This document shows, in pieces, positions 18,405 to 26,292 of a stretch of 64,000 bases of DNA; the stretch's first letter is position 1; each line of letters starts with the position of its first letter. The stretch is from contig OMUU01000034.1 in the NCBI GenBank assembly GCA_900314295.1, positions 23,335 to 87,334 of the forward strand, given 5' to 3'. Made by a program: the position numbers and the translations under genes. Source of the DNA: an uncultured Lachnospiraceae bacterium. GTDB lineage: Bacteria > Bacillota > Clostridia > Lachnospirales > Lachnospiraceae. The notes beneath the pieces are model-generated. The model saw only the letters and a program-made list of their open reading frames with translations. It did not search any database and had not been told where the DNA came from.

Positions 18405-19799
18405 TTACAGTGCTCCGTCAATCTTCATCTCGGTGTTGCCCTCGTCATCCGCAAGCGCCGCCTTGATCATCAGCGCACACTCCACTCTCTTCCGCTGAAG
18501 CTCACATCCGATCCGGTACACATCATTGATTCCGCCGGTGAAGTTGTAGGAATTCGCCGCACAACCGCCGGAGCAGTAGAACCTCGAAAAGCACGACGAG
18601 CACTCGGGCTTGGAATAGACATTCACCTTCTTGAATTCCTGTACGAGATCCGGGCGGGTGATTCCATCATCCACATTTCCCAGAATGAATTCCCGGTTTC
18701 CATCGAACTGATGGCAGGGATAGAGCTCGCCCCACGGGGAAACCGCCAGATACTCTCCGCCCGACCCACAGCCCGAAAGTCGCTTATACACGCAGGGTCC
18801 GCCGGAAAGATCAATCATGAAGTGGAAGAAATTGAAGCCTCTTCCTTCCTTCGCCCTCCGGATCATCTCCTTTGCGAGAATATCATACTGCTCGCAGATC
18901 TTCGGTATATCTTCCTCGCGAATCGCATAGTCCTCGGTCGGCGGAGCCACAACCGGCTCCATCGATATCTGCTTGAACCCCAGATCAGCAAGCGAAAGTA
19001 CGTCAGCGGCAAAATCCAGATTATAATGCGTAAAGGTTCCTCTCACGTAGTATTTGTCCTGATGTCTTCTCTCGGCCCATTCCCGGAACTTCGGGATGAT
19101 GAGATCATAGCTCCCCTTGCCGCCTCGGAAGGGGCGCATATAATCATGAACCGATTTTCTCCCGTCGACTGACATAACAACATTTCCCATCTCGCGGTCA
19201 CAGAAATCCATGATTTCATCATTGACAAGGACACCATTGGTCGTCAGCGTGAACCGGAACTTCTTATTGCACTCTTTCTCCCTCGATCTGCCATATGCCA
19301 CGAGATCCTTCACCACCTGCCAGTTCATAGTCGGTTCTCCGCCGAAGAAGTCCACCTCGAGGTTGTGCCGGTTCCCGGAATTGCGGATCAAAAAATCCAA
19401 CGCCTTGCGTCCGACCTCATATGACATCAGGCCCCGCTTTCCGTGGTATTCGCCCTCATCTGCAAAGCAGTAGCGGCAGGCCAGGTTACAGTCGTGCGCG
19501 ATCTGAAGGCACAGAGCCTTAACCACCGTCGGCCGTTCGGCAAAATGCTCAATAGCTCCCCTGTAGGAATCTTCTGAAAAAAGCATTCCCTGGCGCTTCA
19601 GCATATCGCATTCACTGATTGCCTCTGAAATGTCAGCCGTATCATAGCGGTCGGAAAGTTCCTCCTGAATCTCATCTGCGCTCTTTCCGTGATCCATCCC
19701 CTGAAGGACATCATAGGTAAGATCATCGATCACATGGACAGAACCGCTGTTCACATCCAGACAGATGTCGTAACCGTTGTTTTTATATAAATGAATCAA
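18405..19799 (-). CDS. SCIFF (six-cysteine ranthipeptide) radical-SAM maturase
   Basis: This 464-residue SPASM-type radical-SAM enzyme installs thioether cross-links in the SCIFF precursor. Residues 1-85 form a PqqD-like peptide-recognition domain (CLDVNSGSVHVIDDLTYD). The radical-SAM cluster cysteines are C104, C108 and C111 (CNLACRYC), with FFGGEPTMN after them. The C-terminal SPASM region has paired cysteines in SGCGSGGEYLAVSPWG, LYPCHQFDG, CSSCFSRFYCSGGC and IGCELQ, ligating auxiliary clusters. The precursor is encoded 104 nt upstream. No dedicated exporter or protease is adjacent, as is usual for SCIFF loci. Confidence 0.95.
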   Translation of the reverse strand: MIHLYKNNGYDICLDVNSGSVHVIDDLTYDVLQGMDHGKSADEIQEELSDRYDTADISEAISECDMLKRQGMLFSEDSYRGAIEHFAERPTVVKALCLQIAHDCNLACRYCFADEGEYHGKRGLMSYEVGRKALDFLIRNSGNRHNLEVDFFGGEPTMNWQVVKDLVAYGRSREKECNKKFRFTLTTNGVLVNDEIMDFCDREMGNVVMSVDGRKSVHDYMRPFRGGKGSYDLIIPKFREWAERRHQDKYYVRGTFTHYNLDFAADVLSLADLGFKQISMEPVVAPPTEDYAIREEDIPKICEQYDILAKEMIRRAKEGRGFNFFHFMIDLSGGPCVYKRLSGCGSGGEYLAVSPWGELYPCHQFDGNREFILGNVDDGITRPDLVQEFKKVNVYSKPECSSCFSRFYCSGGCAANSYNFTGGINDVYRIGCELQRKRVECALMIKAALADDEGNTEMKIDGAL

Positions 19800-19838
19800 A
19801 AAATCCTCTCCTAACTTTCATCTGGTCTTACAAGAAGA

Positions 19839-19872
19839 AGGTGTTCCCGCTCCGGCTGGAACAGGAACACCT
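19839..19872 (-). terminator. Intercistronic hairpin between the SCIFF peptide and maturase genes
   Basis: Perfect 9-bp arms AGGTGTTCC and GGAACACCT enclose a 16-nt loop and are followed on the minus strand by TCTTCTTGT. This weak T-rich tail suggests a leaky terminator or processing site that would give more peptide than maturase transcript. Confidence 0.6.
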
Positions 19873-19902
19873 CATGACTGTACTTGTTCAGTTATGCAGC
19901 TC

Positions 19903-20049
19903 TTACTTTGCTGCGTGCTCGCAGGTCTGATTGCCTACGGTGCAGGATGTCTTGCACGCGGACTGGCAGGATGTCTGGCACTCACCGCATCCGCCGTCCT
20001 TGACTGAGTTCTGAAGATTTCTTGTATTTAGTGTTTTAATATGTTTCAT
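19903..20049 (-). CDS. SCIFF precursor peptide (six cysteines in forty-five residues)
   Basis: This is a 48-residue ranthipeptide precursor. It begins MKHIKTLNTRNLQNS, the conserved leader, and has exactly six cysteines at 21, 24, 28, 32, 36 and 43 in a Thr/Ser-rich core. Known SCIFF peptides receive Cys-to-Thr gamma-thioether links; here T26, T34, T37 and T42 are candidate acceptors. A strong ribosome binding site (GAGGAGG) precedes the ATG. It is transcribed ahead of its maturase. SCIFF products have been linked to cell-density signalling in clostridia, but the role here is not shown. Confidence 0.95.
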   Translation of the reverse strand: MKHIKTLNTRNLQNSVKDGGCGECQTSCQSACKTSCTVGNQTCEHAAK

Positions 20050-20097
20050 ATTACGCCTCCTCGTTGTTCTCATACCCTTTTCTGGTAATTCCTACTG

Positions 20098-20126
20098 ATT
20101 ATACCATAGCGTATACGGTTTTAAAA
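20098..20126 (-). promoter_or_regulatory. Promoter of the SCIFF peptide
   Basis: A perfect TATAAT on the minus strand, preceded by TGG, lies about 50 nt before the start codon. The -35 region (TTTTAA at 17 nt) is weak, so activation or extended -10 use is possible. Confidence 0.55.
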
Positions 20127-20166
20127 GTTTTTTTTCATGCCGGCAACACTTCGCAAAAGGCGGGCG

Positions 20167-20221
20167 TTACTGTTCACTCACAACTATGTACGGCAAGGAT
20201 TTTACAGTCCTGTTGCCTTCG
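20167..20221 (+). repeat. Dispersed element B, copy 1
   Basis: This copy starts TTACTGTTCACTC and contains ACTATGTACGGCAAGGATT, then TTTACAGTCCTGTTGCC. The same run of more than 30 nt recurs inverted at the right edge of the window (from 63919), and a diverged copy lies at 20429. Confidence 0.7.
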
Positions 20222-20428
20222 AAATCGCAAAAGTCTCTTACGCGCGCTTCGCGTGCGACGAGTCCTTCTGCGTTTTCGAAGAGCTTTTTTGCTTTGATAC
20301 TGTATAGGCTTCCGTGTCACTTCGCTGCTTCGCAGTTTCCGCGCTACGGAACTCACGCTATATTGTATCACAAACCCTGCCGTTTCCGGTTCATCTTTTT
20401 TGCCCGTTGCAGCGCCCGAAGAAACAGG

Positions 20429-20494
20429 TGTTCACTCGCCACCATATACGGCAAAGATTTTACAGTCCTGTTGCTATTCGCAAACCGGCTGCAA
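20429..20494 (+). repeat. Dispersed element B, copy 2
   Basis: It shares GGCAAAGATTTTACAGTCC, then TGTTGC and ATTCGCAAACCGGCTG, with the copy at the right edge. It differs from copy 1 at a few positions. Confidence 0.65.
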
Positions 20495-20519
20495 CAAACA
20501 TGTATAAAGAAAACAACTC

Positions 20520-20548
20520 TTGATATGAAATATTTATTAAACTATAAT
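20520..20548 (+). promoter_or_regulatory. Promoter of the RlmI-like methyltransferase gene
   Basis: TTGATA and TATAAT are separated by 17 nt on the plus strand, about 140 nt before the start codon. Confidence 0.7.
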
Positions 20549-20690
20549 CAAGTATTACTGTAGGATTGCGCGAGTGCGAAGCCCCAAGCAATCCGCACGC
20601 ATATCGCATAATGCGGTAAGGCCAAAACGCCGCGTTAGCCAGACAAAGCCGGGGCCCTATATGGGCGTTTCCGGAGATGCAGGAGGAGCC

Positions 20691-21974
20691 ATGAGTGAAA
20701 TCAAGGAAGTTCAACAACTGGAAGATATTCTGAGTATGGAGGCTGATACTGAACCGGACCGGGATCTGGCAGAAGACGCTTCGATTACCCTGAAGAAGGG
20801 AGAAGGACGTACCCTGAAGAAAGGCGGTTTCTGGGTTTTTGACAATGAAATTGCCACCGTAACGGGAGATTTTTCAAATGGCGGCATCGTTTCCGTACGT
20901 GATTTTGACGGCTATTTTATGGGGTACGGCTTTATCAATACCCGGTCACGGATCCGGATCCGGATGCTGACGAGAGATAAGGACGAAAAGGTTACTCCCG
21001 CGCTTCTGAAGCGCAGAGTACAGGCGGCATGGAATTACCGAAAACAGGTGATTGATACCTCCAGCTGCCGGATCATCTTTGGAGATGCCGATGCTCTTCC
21101 CGGTATGACGATCGATAAATACGAGGACATTCTCGTTGTGGAATCTCTTGCGCTCGGCATCGACCGGCTCAAGGATCTTATCTTGAAGGCGCTGGTCGAT
21201 GTTCTTGCTGAAGATGGAATACAGATTCGCGGCATCTTTGAGCGCAGCGACGCCAGGGTGCGAGAAAAAGAGGGGCTCCCCAGAGTCAAAGGCTTCCTTT
21301 CCGCTCCCTTTGACACAGACGTCCGCATTACGGAGAACGGTATCCGCTACATCGTGGACGTTCGCGACGGCCAGAAGACCGGATTCTTTCTGGATCAGAA
21401 GCTGAACCGGAAGGCCATCTGGCCCATCTGCCGGAACGCCGAGGTTCTCGACTGCTTTACACACACCGGCTCCTTCGGACTGAACGCGGCGTCTGCCGGA
21501 GCAAAGCATGTCATTTCGGTTGACGCGTCGGATACGGCTATCGAGCAGGCTCGAAAAAACGCGGCGATCAACGGCCTGACCGACCGGGTTGATTATCAGG
21601 TTGCCGATGTCTTCGATCTCCTCCCGGAACTCGAAAAGCAGAACAGACAATTTGATGTTGTGATTCTGGATCCGCCCGCATTCACAAAATCAAGGAATTC
21701 CATCAAGGCTGCCGCAAAGGGCTACCGCGAAATCAACCTCCGGGGAATGCGCCTGGTAAAGGACGGCGGATTCCTTGCGACCTGTTCCTGCTCCCACTTC
21801 ATGGATCAGGAGCTCTTTGCCAGGACCATTGCCCAGGCGGCAAGAGACGCCCATGTCCGGCTTCGCCAGGTCGAGTTTCGCACCCAGGCTCCGGATCACC
21901 CGATCCTTTTTGCATCAGAAGACGACTCCTACTACCTGAAATTCTACATCTTCCAGGTTATCCGGGAATATTAA
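20691..21974 (+). CDS. Class I SAM-dependent rRNA methyltransferase, RlmI/YccW family
   Basis: This 427-residue protein has an N-terminal PUA-like RNA-binding domain (GGFWVFDNEIATV), a connecting domain with DALPGMTIDKYED and GIFERSDA, and a Rossmann methyltransferase domain. The SAM site is around LDCFTHTGSFGLNA and the catalytic-face motif is LDPPAFTKS. RlmI methylates C1962 of 23S rRNA in E. coli. An acidic 45-residue N-terminal extension is added here. The ATG at 20691 follows AGGAGGAGCC; upstream in-frame ATGs lack a good site. It is one of the few plus-strand genes in the window. Confidence 0.88.
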   Translation: MSEIKEVQQLEDILSMEADTEPDRDLAEDASITLKKGEGRTLKKGGFWVFDNEIATVTGDFSNGGIVSVRDFDGYFMGYGFINTRSRIRIRMLTRDKDEKVTPALLKRRVQAAWNYRKQVIDTSSCRIIFGDADALPGMTIDKYEDILVVESLALGIDRLKDLILKALVDVLAEDGIQIRGIFERSDARVREKEGLPRVKGFLSAPFDTDVRITENGIRYIVDVRDGQKTGFFLDQKLNRKAIWPICRNAEVLDCFTHTGSFGLNAASAGAKHVISVDASDTAIEQARKNAAINGLTDRVDYQVADVFDLLPELEKQNRQFDVVILDPPAFTKSRNSIKAAAKGYREINLRGMRLVKDGGFLATCSCSHFMDQELFARTIAQAARDAHVRLRQVEFRTQAPDHPILFASEDDSYYLKFYIFQVIREY

Positions 21975-22063
21975 GGCACGGAATCACCGGGGATCGACAT
22001 CGGACGGAACGCGGAGACCGGACACGTCCTGCTTTGTGCGCGCGCCCCTGTGCATCGAAAGAG

Positions 22064-22099
22064 GAGCTGTCCTGCAGATCACAGATCTCCGGACAGCTC
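22064..22099. terminator. Bidirectional hairpin between the methyltransferase gene and cbiO
   Basis: Perfect 9-bp arms GAGCTGTCC/GGACAGCTC are followed by TTCTTTC on the plus strand. It lies 90 nt after the plus-strand stop, and it overlaps the last codons and stop of the converging cbiO gene. Confidence 0.65.
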
Positions 22100-22885
22100 T
22101 TCTTTCGTATGCGTATGATGTTCGATTCCCTCCTCCACCAGCATCTCTTCCTCCTCTGACTTCGGATGAAGAACATGGCAGTGCCGGTGCGTGTGATAGA
22201 ACACCTGAAGTTCTTCAGCCTCATGCTCTTCGTTAAAAAAGATATGCCGGTCCGCCAGATGTTCCGCCAGTTCTTCATTGTGCGTTGCTATGATCATGGT
22301 TTTCCCCGCCTTTTTCAGCTTCAGAAGAAAAGCGATCAGCCACTCCTGTGTCGGACGGTCCAGACCGGCAAGCGGTTCATCCAGGACCAGAATCTCCGGA
22401 TTCATGGAAAGAATGCAGGCGATCGCTACCTTCTTTTTCTCCCCGCCGCTCAAATGATAGGGCGCCCGGTCTCTCAGCTTATCAATATCCAGAAGCCGGA
22501 TCACATCATCCACTCTCTGCTTTATCTGCTCCTCCTCCAGTCCCATCTGCAGCGGGCCGAACGCAATCTCTTCCTCCACATTCGAACAAAACAGCTGCAC
22601 ATCTGAGTTCTGAAATACAAAACCGATTTTCTGATGAAACCACTTTGCAAACTTGTTGTTTTTCAGACTCTCCTCGGAAATTTCTCTTCCCTCGAACAGA
22701 TAACTGCCCTCATTTGCAAAAACCAGGCCGTTGATCAGCTTCAGCAGCGTAGATTTCCCGCTTCCGTTTGCGCCCTCCAGAATGATGGTCTCACCCTTCC
22801 GGATCTCAAGATTGATGTAGCGCAGCGCAATGTGATCGTCATATGCATAGCAGATATCCTTCAGCTGCAATATTGTGTCACTCAT
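22079..22885 (-). CDS. cbiO: ECF transporter ATPase of CbiO/NikO type with a His-rich C-terminus
   Basis: This 268-residue ATPase has Walker A GANGSGKST (38-46), Q-loop FVFQNSDVQLF, signature LSGGEKKKVA, Walker B ILVLDEPLAGLD and switch His (THNEE). After about residue 220 it adds an acidic and histidine-rich tail containing FYHTHRHCHVLH and EGIEHHTHTKEE, which looks like a metal-binding appendage. It powers the nickel/cobalt importer encoded by the two upstream genes. It is the last gene of a five-gene operon that begins with a metal-responsive repressor. Confidence 0.92.
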   Translation of the reverse strand: MSDTILQLKDICYAYDDHIALRYINLEIRKGETIILEGANGSGKSTLLKLINGLVFANEGSYLFEGREISEESLKNNKFAKWFHQKIGFVFQNSDVQLFCSNVEEEIAFGPLQMGLEEEQIKQRVDDVIRLLDIDKLRDRAPYHLSGGEKKKVAIACILSMNPEILVLDEPLAGLDRPTQEWLIAFLLKLKKAGKTMIIATHNEELAEHLADRHIFFNEEHEAEELQVFYHTHRHCHVLHPKSEEEEMLVEEGIEHHTHTKEELSGDL

Positions 22886-22906
22886 TTCTTTACCCTTCTA
22901 TGTCAT

Positions 22907-23719
22907 TCATACTGCTTTCTCCAGAAAATAATACAGCAACGTCACTGCAGCCATCAGCACAACATACAAGATATCCTTCCTGGCGAACAGCTTTTTCTTC
23001 ATCGAGTAGTACTCTCCCTCGAATCCTCTGCACTGCATCGCCCCGTACATCTCCTCCGCCATCTCTCTCGAACGAAGAAAGACATTTCCGAGGACACCGG
23101 AAAGTGATGCGTTCTTGTCCCTGTTCCTTCCTACAGAACGCAGCTTCATTGCGGTCAGGATATTGACGCACATATCCCCGAGTATCACAATGTATTTCAG
23201 CGTAATATCAAACGTGAAGATAAAAACATTCGGCACATGAAACACTCTAAGTGCACCGGTCAGCCGATTCCAGGGAGTCGTGACCGACAGAAATGACAGG
23301 ATGCTGACCGAGAGAAAAACCTTCAGGGAAACCGTCAGCATCGTCGACGGCTGCCCGAGAAAAACAGCCGGCAACAGAATCAGCATACTCAGCAGAGCTG
23401 CGGCCAATGCGCTCCGCAGAATCCTCCCGAGATGTTTCGCGGGAAGAATGCAATACCTTGCCAGGCAAATCGCCAGCATACAGTACAGAAAGAAGGCATT
23501 TGTGCACAGCGCCGTCAGAACGATAACGTACAGAATACCGATCATTTTCACTGCCGGGCTTGCCCCCTCTGGCCGGATTTTTCCATCCTCTCTGGCACTG
23601 GACAAAACTCCCATAAGCTTCAATATGGTCTTTGTGATAAAATTTTCCCGGTCCTTCGGCGGATCGTAAGCATCATCGGCGATTAACCAGTCGGGAATTC
23701 CGTTTTCCGCAGTTGTCAT
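22907..23719 (-). CDS. cbiQ: ECF transporter transmembrane T component CbiQ/NikQ
   Basis: This 270-residue membrane protein has about five or six hydrophobic segments. Its cytoplasmic Ala-Arg-Gly-type coupling motifs are represented by LRSVGRNRD and MYGAMQCRGFEGEY, which contact the ATPase subunits in ECF transporters. The gene lies 21 nt upstream of cbiO and 90 nt downstream of cbiMN on the same strand. Confidence 0.9.
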   Translation of the reverse strand: MTTAENGIPDWLIADDAYDPPKDRENFITKTILKLMGVLSSAREDGKIRPEGASPAVKMIGILYVIVLTALCTNAFFLYCMLAICLARYCILPAKHLGRILRSALAAALLSMLILLPAVFLGQPSTMLTVSLKVFLSVSILSFLSVTTPWNRLTGALRVFHVPNVFIFTFDITLKYIVILGDMCVNILTAMKLRSVGRNRDKNASLSGVLGNVFLRSREMAEEMYGAMQCRGFEGEYYSMKKKLFARKDILYVVLMAAVTLLYYFLEKAV

Positions 23720-23809
23720 TTCATTGTATCCCTTTCAAAAGTATCATTACGGATTGCTCCACACTCCCTCTGCATTAAGGATCCGGCATACACACAGGGA
23801 GCGGCTTTC

Positions 23810-24859
23810 TTAGTTTCCTTTAACGGAAGTCTCTGAGATTTTCTGCTTTTGAAAATTCACTTTTTCTTTCATCGATGCCGCGATAATACGGAAAATGATG
23901 ATCAACAGAAGCACACCGATGACCGCAGAGAGAATATATCCTGCCACTTCCGGAAGCCCTGCGATCGAATAGTCCGGCAGCAGCGCATTCAGAGAAAACC
24001 CCTTTGTCATTCCTTCCGGCGTATAGCCAAGCGCCTTCCCTTTGCTGACTACTGACGCAATCTCATCGGCGCCCCATTCCCCCCAGGCGGTTCCTGTAGC
24101 GAGAAGACCCAGCGGCACAGCACAGACCAAAGCTACCAGAAGGATTACCAGAGGTTTTACCCCTGACTTCCCGGCTTCCTGTTCCCGGGATGCATCCGGA
24201 AGAATTCCCGGCGAGGTGCGAAGCACATAGGCGAGCACCGCAACGGTAAAAATCACCTCGACAACGCCGGCAATGGTCAGATGTCCGAGCATCATAGCCG
24301 GGATCGCAATAGAAAGTCCATACGGACAATAAAGCGCCTGGCCGGACGCCGTGTGAAAGAGGGCGGGCTGAATACCAAACTCGACAGCCGCACAAAATGC
24401 AGCGGCATTGATTCCGATATATCCTCCGACTCCGGCAGCAACCAGCCTTCCCTTGTCCGTCTTTGTTCTCTTGCGGATCAGGCTGTAAATGCCGTATCCG
24501 AGATATGGCAGAACAAACGCCATATTAAAACAGTTCGCCCCGAACGCCAGAATACCTCCGTCTCCGAAGAGCAATGCCTGAATCAGCAGCGCAATGGTCA
24601 CCGAGATGCAGGCGGCGTTTGGCCCGAGCAGCAGCGCAATCAGTGTTCCTCCCACTGCATGCCCCGTCGTTCCTCCGGGAAGCGGCACATTAAACATCAT
24701 CGCAACAAAGGAAAATGCGGCAGCCACCCCCATCAGAGGCATCTTTGATTTCGGTATTTCAACCTTGATTTTCTTCACCGCGTGTACCCACACCGGAATC
24801 ATCACTGCCGTCATCACCGCACAGGTCTGCGGGCTCAGATAATTTTCAGGAATATGCAT
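23810..24859 (-). CDS. ECF nickel/cobalt transporter, fused CbiM-CbiN (NikMN-like)
   Basis: The chain begins MHIPENYLSPQTC; the N-terminal Met-His-Ile carries the His2 metal ligand of the CbiM/NikM family. Seven to eight membrane segments include GGTTGHAVGGTL and LLFGDGGILAFGANCFNM. From about residue 240 there is a second part with two more membrane segments flanking an extracytoplasmic loop, corresponding to CbiN/NikN. This M-N fusion is more typical of nickel systems, but cobalt cannot be excluded. The ATG at 24859 is preferred because it places His at position 2 and has AAAGGTAGGG upstream. Confidence 0.9.
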   Translation of the reverse strand: MHIPENYLSPQTCAVMTAVMIPVWVHAVKKIKVEIPKSKMPLMGVAAAFSFVAMMFNVPLPGGTTGHAVGGTLIALLLGPNAACISVTIALLIQALLFGDGGILAFGANCFNMAFVLPYLGYGIYSLIRKRTKTDKGRLVAAGVGGYIGINAAAFCAAVEFGIQPALFHTASGQALYCPYGLSIAIPAMMLGHLTIAGVVEVIFTVAVLAYVLRTSPGILPDASREQEAGKSGVKPLVILLVALVCAVPLGLLATGTAWGEWGADEIASVVSKGKALGYTPEGMTKGFSLNALLPDYSIAGLPEVAGYILSAVIGVLLLIIIFRIIAASMKEKVNFQKQKISETSVKGN

Positions 24860-24910
24860 GAAACAAACCCTACCTTTCACTTTATATGTCCAGTCGCATC
24901 TGCTAGTCAC

Positions 24911-25010
24911 GTGCGCACATAAAAAGATGCCCGCACAGGTGGATGCGCGCGCCCATTGGCGCGCAAGGCCGACGAATGCCGACCTGTCTGGTCAATGCAT
25001 ATGATAGCGC
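24911..25010 (-). promoter_or_regulatory. Structured GC-rich leader before cbiMN (class unknown)
   Basis: On the minus strand ACAGGT and ACCTGT can close a loop that contains a perfect GCGCGCC/GGCGCGC hairpin with an AATG loop. The sequence then reaches CATCTTTTTATG. It could be a terminator/attenuator or a metal-responsive RNA. I see no B12 box, and the known NiCo riboswitch consensus is not evident. Confidence 0.4.
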
Positions 25011-25042
25011 GTTCACAGACAAAAAAGAAGCTGGGTAGGGGG

Positions 25043-25708
25043 TTATTTTTTCAGAAATTCCAGAACATTTTCAAAAGCACTCATGCAGGTGTCAATGATC
25101 TCCGCCAGATCGTAAGTACCGAAAGCCGCCGGGAAATTACTGGAAAACAGGATCTGTGCGGAAGGCGCGAACTCCTCGTCGCCGTTCCAGAACAGGAAAC
25201 GAATCGACAGTCCGTCCAGAAATTCAAGCTCCCACGCCCGGTCCGCCCCATGGATATGCTCCGCGCCGATATATTCCATAATATCTTCGAATTCATCGAG
25301 ATGAGTTCCAAACCGTTCTGCGAGCCTGCGCAAACAGCGCCTTTCAAACTGCCGGGCGTATACCTCACCGGATGGCAGTTCCCGAAATGCCATGAATTCT
25401 CCATTTTGCGGAAAAACCGTCGCATGAAGCAGGTATCTTCCGATCAGAACTCTGCCGGAAGGCAGCCCCTCGAAGCCGTAAGGGTCTACTCCGTCAGCCG
25501 GCTCGATCCTCAGCCCCGGGTGACTGACATAATATTCTTTTCCCATAAAGGAGATGCTGAAGCGCTCACAGATATAATCGAAAGGAAGTCCGAGCCTGTT
25601 TGCGATATGTGTCGGCTCCGTCGCTGCATATTTCGTCTGATAATGCGCGAAAAGCTCTTCCTCCGGGATCACCGACCCGTCTTCTGTGTCGAATGTATTC
25701 ATTTTCAT
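25043..25708 (-). CDS. DUF3786-like protein in the nickel/cobalt operon
   Basis: This is a 221-residue soluble protein with no signal peptide or membrane segment. It contains the patterns GSVIPEEELFAHYQTKYAA, YYVSHPGLRIEP, LIGRYLLHA, FGTHLDEFEDI and VRFLFWNGDEEF-like RFLFWNGDEEF. This fits the DUF3786 family found in corrinoid and metal-enzyme neighbourhoods of anaerobes. It begins 6 nt after the repressor gene and precedes the importer genes, so a role in metal handling or sensing is plausible but unproven. Confidence 0.65.
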   Translation of the reverse strand: MKMNTFDTEDGSVIPEEELFAHYQTKYAATEPTHIANRLGLPFDYICERFSISFMGKEYYVSHPGLRIEPADGVDPYGFEGLPSGRVLIGRYLLHATVFPQNGEFMAFRELPSGEVYARQFERRCLRRLAERFGTHLDEFEDIMEYIGAEHIHGADRAWELEFLDGLSIRFLFWNGDEEFAPSAQILFSSNFPAAFGTYDLAEIIDTCMSAFENVLEFLKK

Positions 25709-25714
25709 TTTCCC

Positions 25715-26080
25715 TCACTTAATAAACTGATCAATTGCCTTATTCAACTCCTCGATTTCCTTCATATCCCCGCTCTCAATAGCATCAACCATGCAATGCT
25801 CCAGATGATCCTTCAGGATCACCTTCCCCGTGCTGTTCAGTGCCGACTTTACCGCTGCGAGCTGAATCAGAACATCACTGCAGTCTCTGCCCTCTTCAAC
25901 CATTCTCTTCACCATGCTGAGGTGACCGATCGCCCTGGAAAGGCGGTTGACTACCGCCTTCGTATTATGATGTGTATGCGTGTGTGTATGCTCATGCGTG
26001 TGTGTGATTTCTGTTCCATCCTCCAGCACATGGGTATGCCGGACATTTGACAGAATCGTTTTCTCCTTCTGTTCCGCCAT
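25715..26080 (-). CDS. CsoR/RcnR-family metal-sensing repressor with a His-rich N-terminus
   Basis: This 121-residue protein has an N-terminal tail with about ten histidines (THTHEHTHTHTHHN) followed by the all-helical CsoR fold. The fold shows the x-y-z ligands as Cys in EEGRDC, then His and Cys in KDHLEHC, a C-H-C set shared by CsoR and nickel sensor InrS. The His tail and the linked cobalt/nickel importer favour Ni or Co as effector. The ATG at 26080 has AAGGAGGG upstream. It is the first gene of the operon and so probably represses it. Confidence 0.85.
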   Translation of the reverse strand: MAEQKEKTILSNVRHTHVLEDGTEITHTHEHTHTHTHHNTKAVVNRLSRAIGHLSMVKRMVEEGRDCSDVLIQLAAVKSALNSTGKVILKDHLEHCMVDAIESGDMKEIEELNKAIDQFIK

Positions 26081-26243
26081 TTTCCCTCCTTGAATCATTT
26101 TTCAAAGAAAAAAAGAGCCGACCGCGAAATCCTCTGGTTCCTGCGGCAGACCCGTTTTCTTCTTGTTACGCGTTTTCTTCCTTCCCATCGACGATTCCAT
26201 TTGACAACACAAAAACGTCTTCCGGTTTCCCTTCCGTTATTTC

Positions 26244-26292
26244 AGCACACGAATACTTCGCATTCGGCTGCGGCTCATTGTTCGTGTAATTA
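26244..26292 (+). repeat. Dispersed two-hairpin element, partial copy A2
   Basis: Only the second hairpin and tail remain: CACACGAATACTTCGCATTC, then GGCTGCGGCTCATTGTTCG. The AT-rich tail runs into, and supplies, the stop codon of the adjacent minus-strand gene. Confidence 0.65.

Larger units (their letters stand above)
20050..20519. other. Long non-coding gap with two copies of dispersed element B
   Basis: No credible gene lies between the SCIFF peptide and the promoter of the methyltransferase. The stretch holds the SCIFF promoter, two copies of a repeat with core GGCAAGGATTTTACAGTCC, and between them a run of short GC-rich palindromes such as GCGCGCTTCGCGTGC. Short very basic frames here look like translated repeat rather than genes. 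Confidence 0.7.

Noticed and set aside
20174-20371. A short, very basic frame in the repeat-rich gap
   Set aside because: It is the translation of dispersed repeats and GC-rich palindromes, without a ribosome binding site.
24860-25042. Cobalamin riboswitch before the metal importer
   Set aside because: No B12-box sequence is present; kept only as an unclassified structured leader.
26100-26245. A 33-codon basic frame upstream of the CsoR-type gene
   Set aside because: No Shine-Dalgarno sequence, not recognised, and adjacent to a truncated repeat; more likely leader or decayed sequence.
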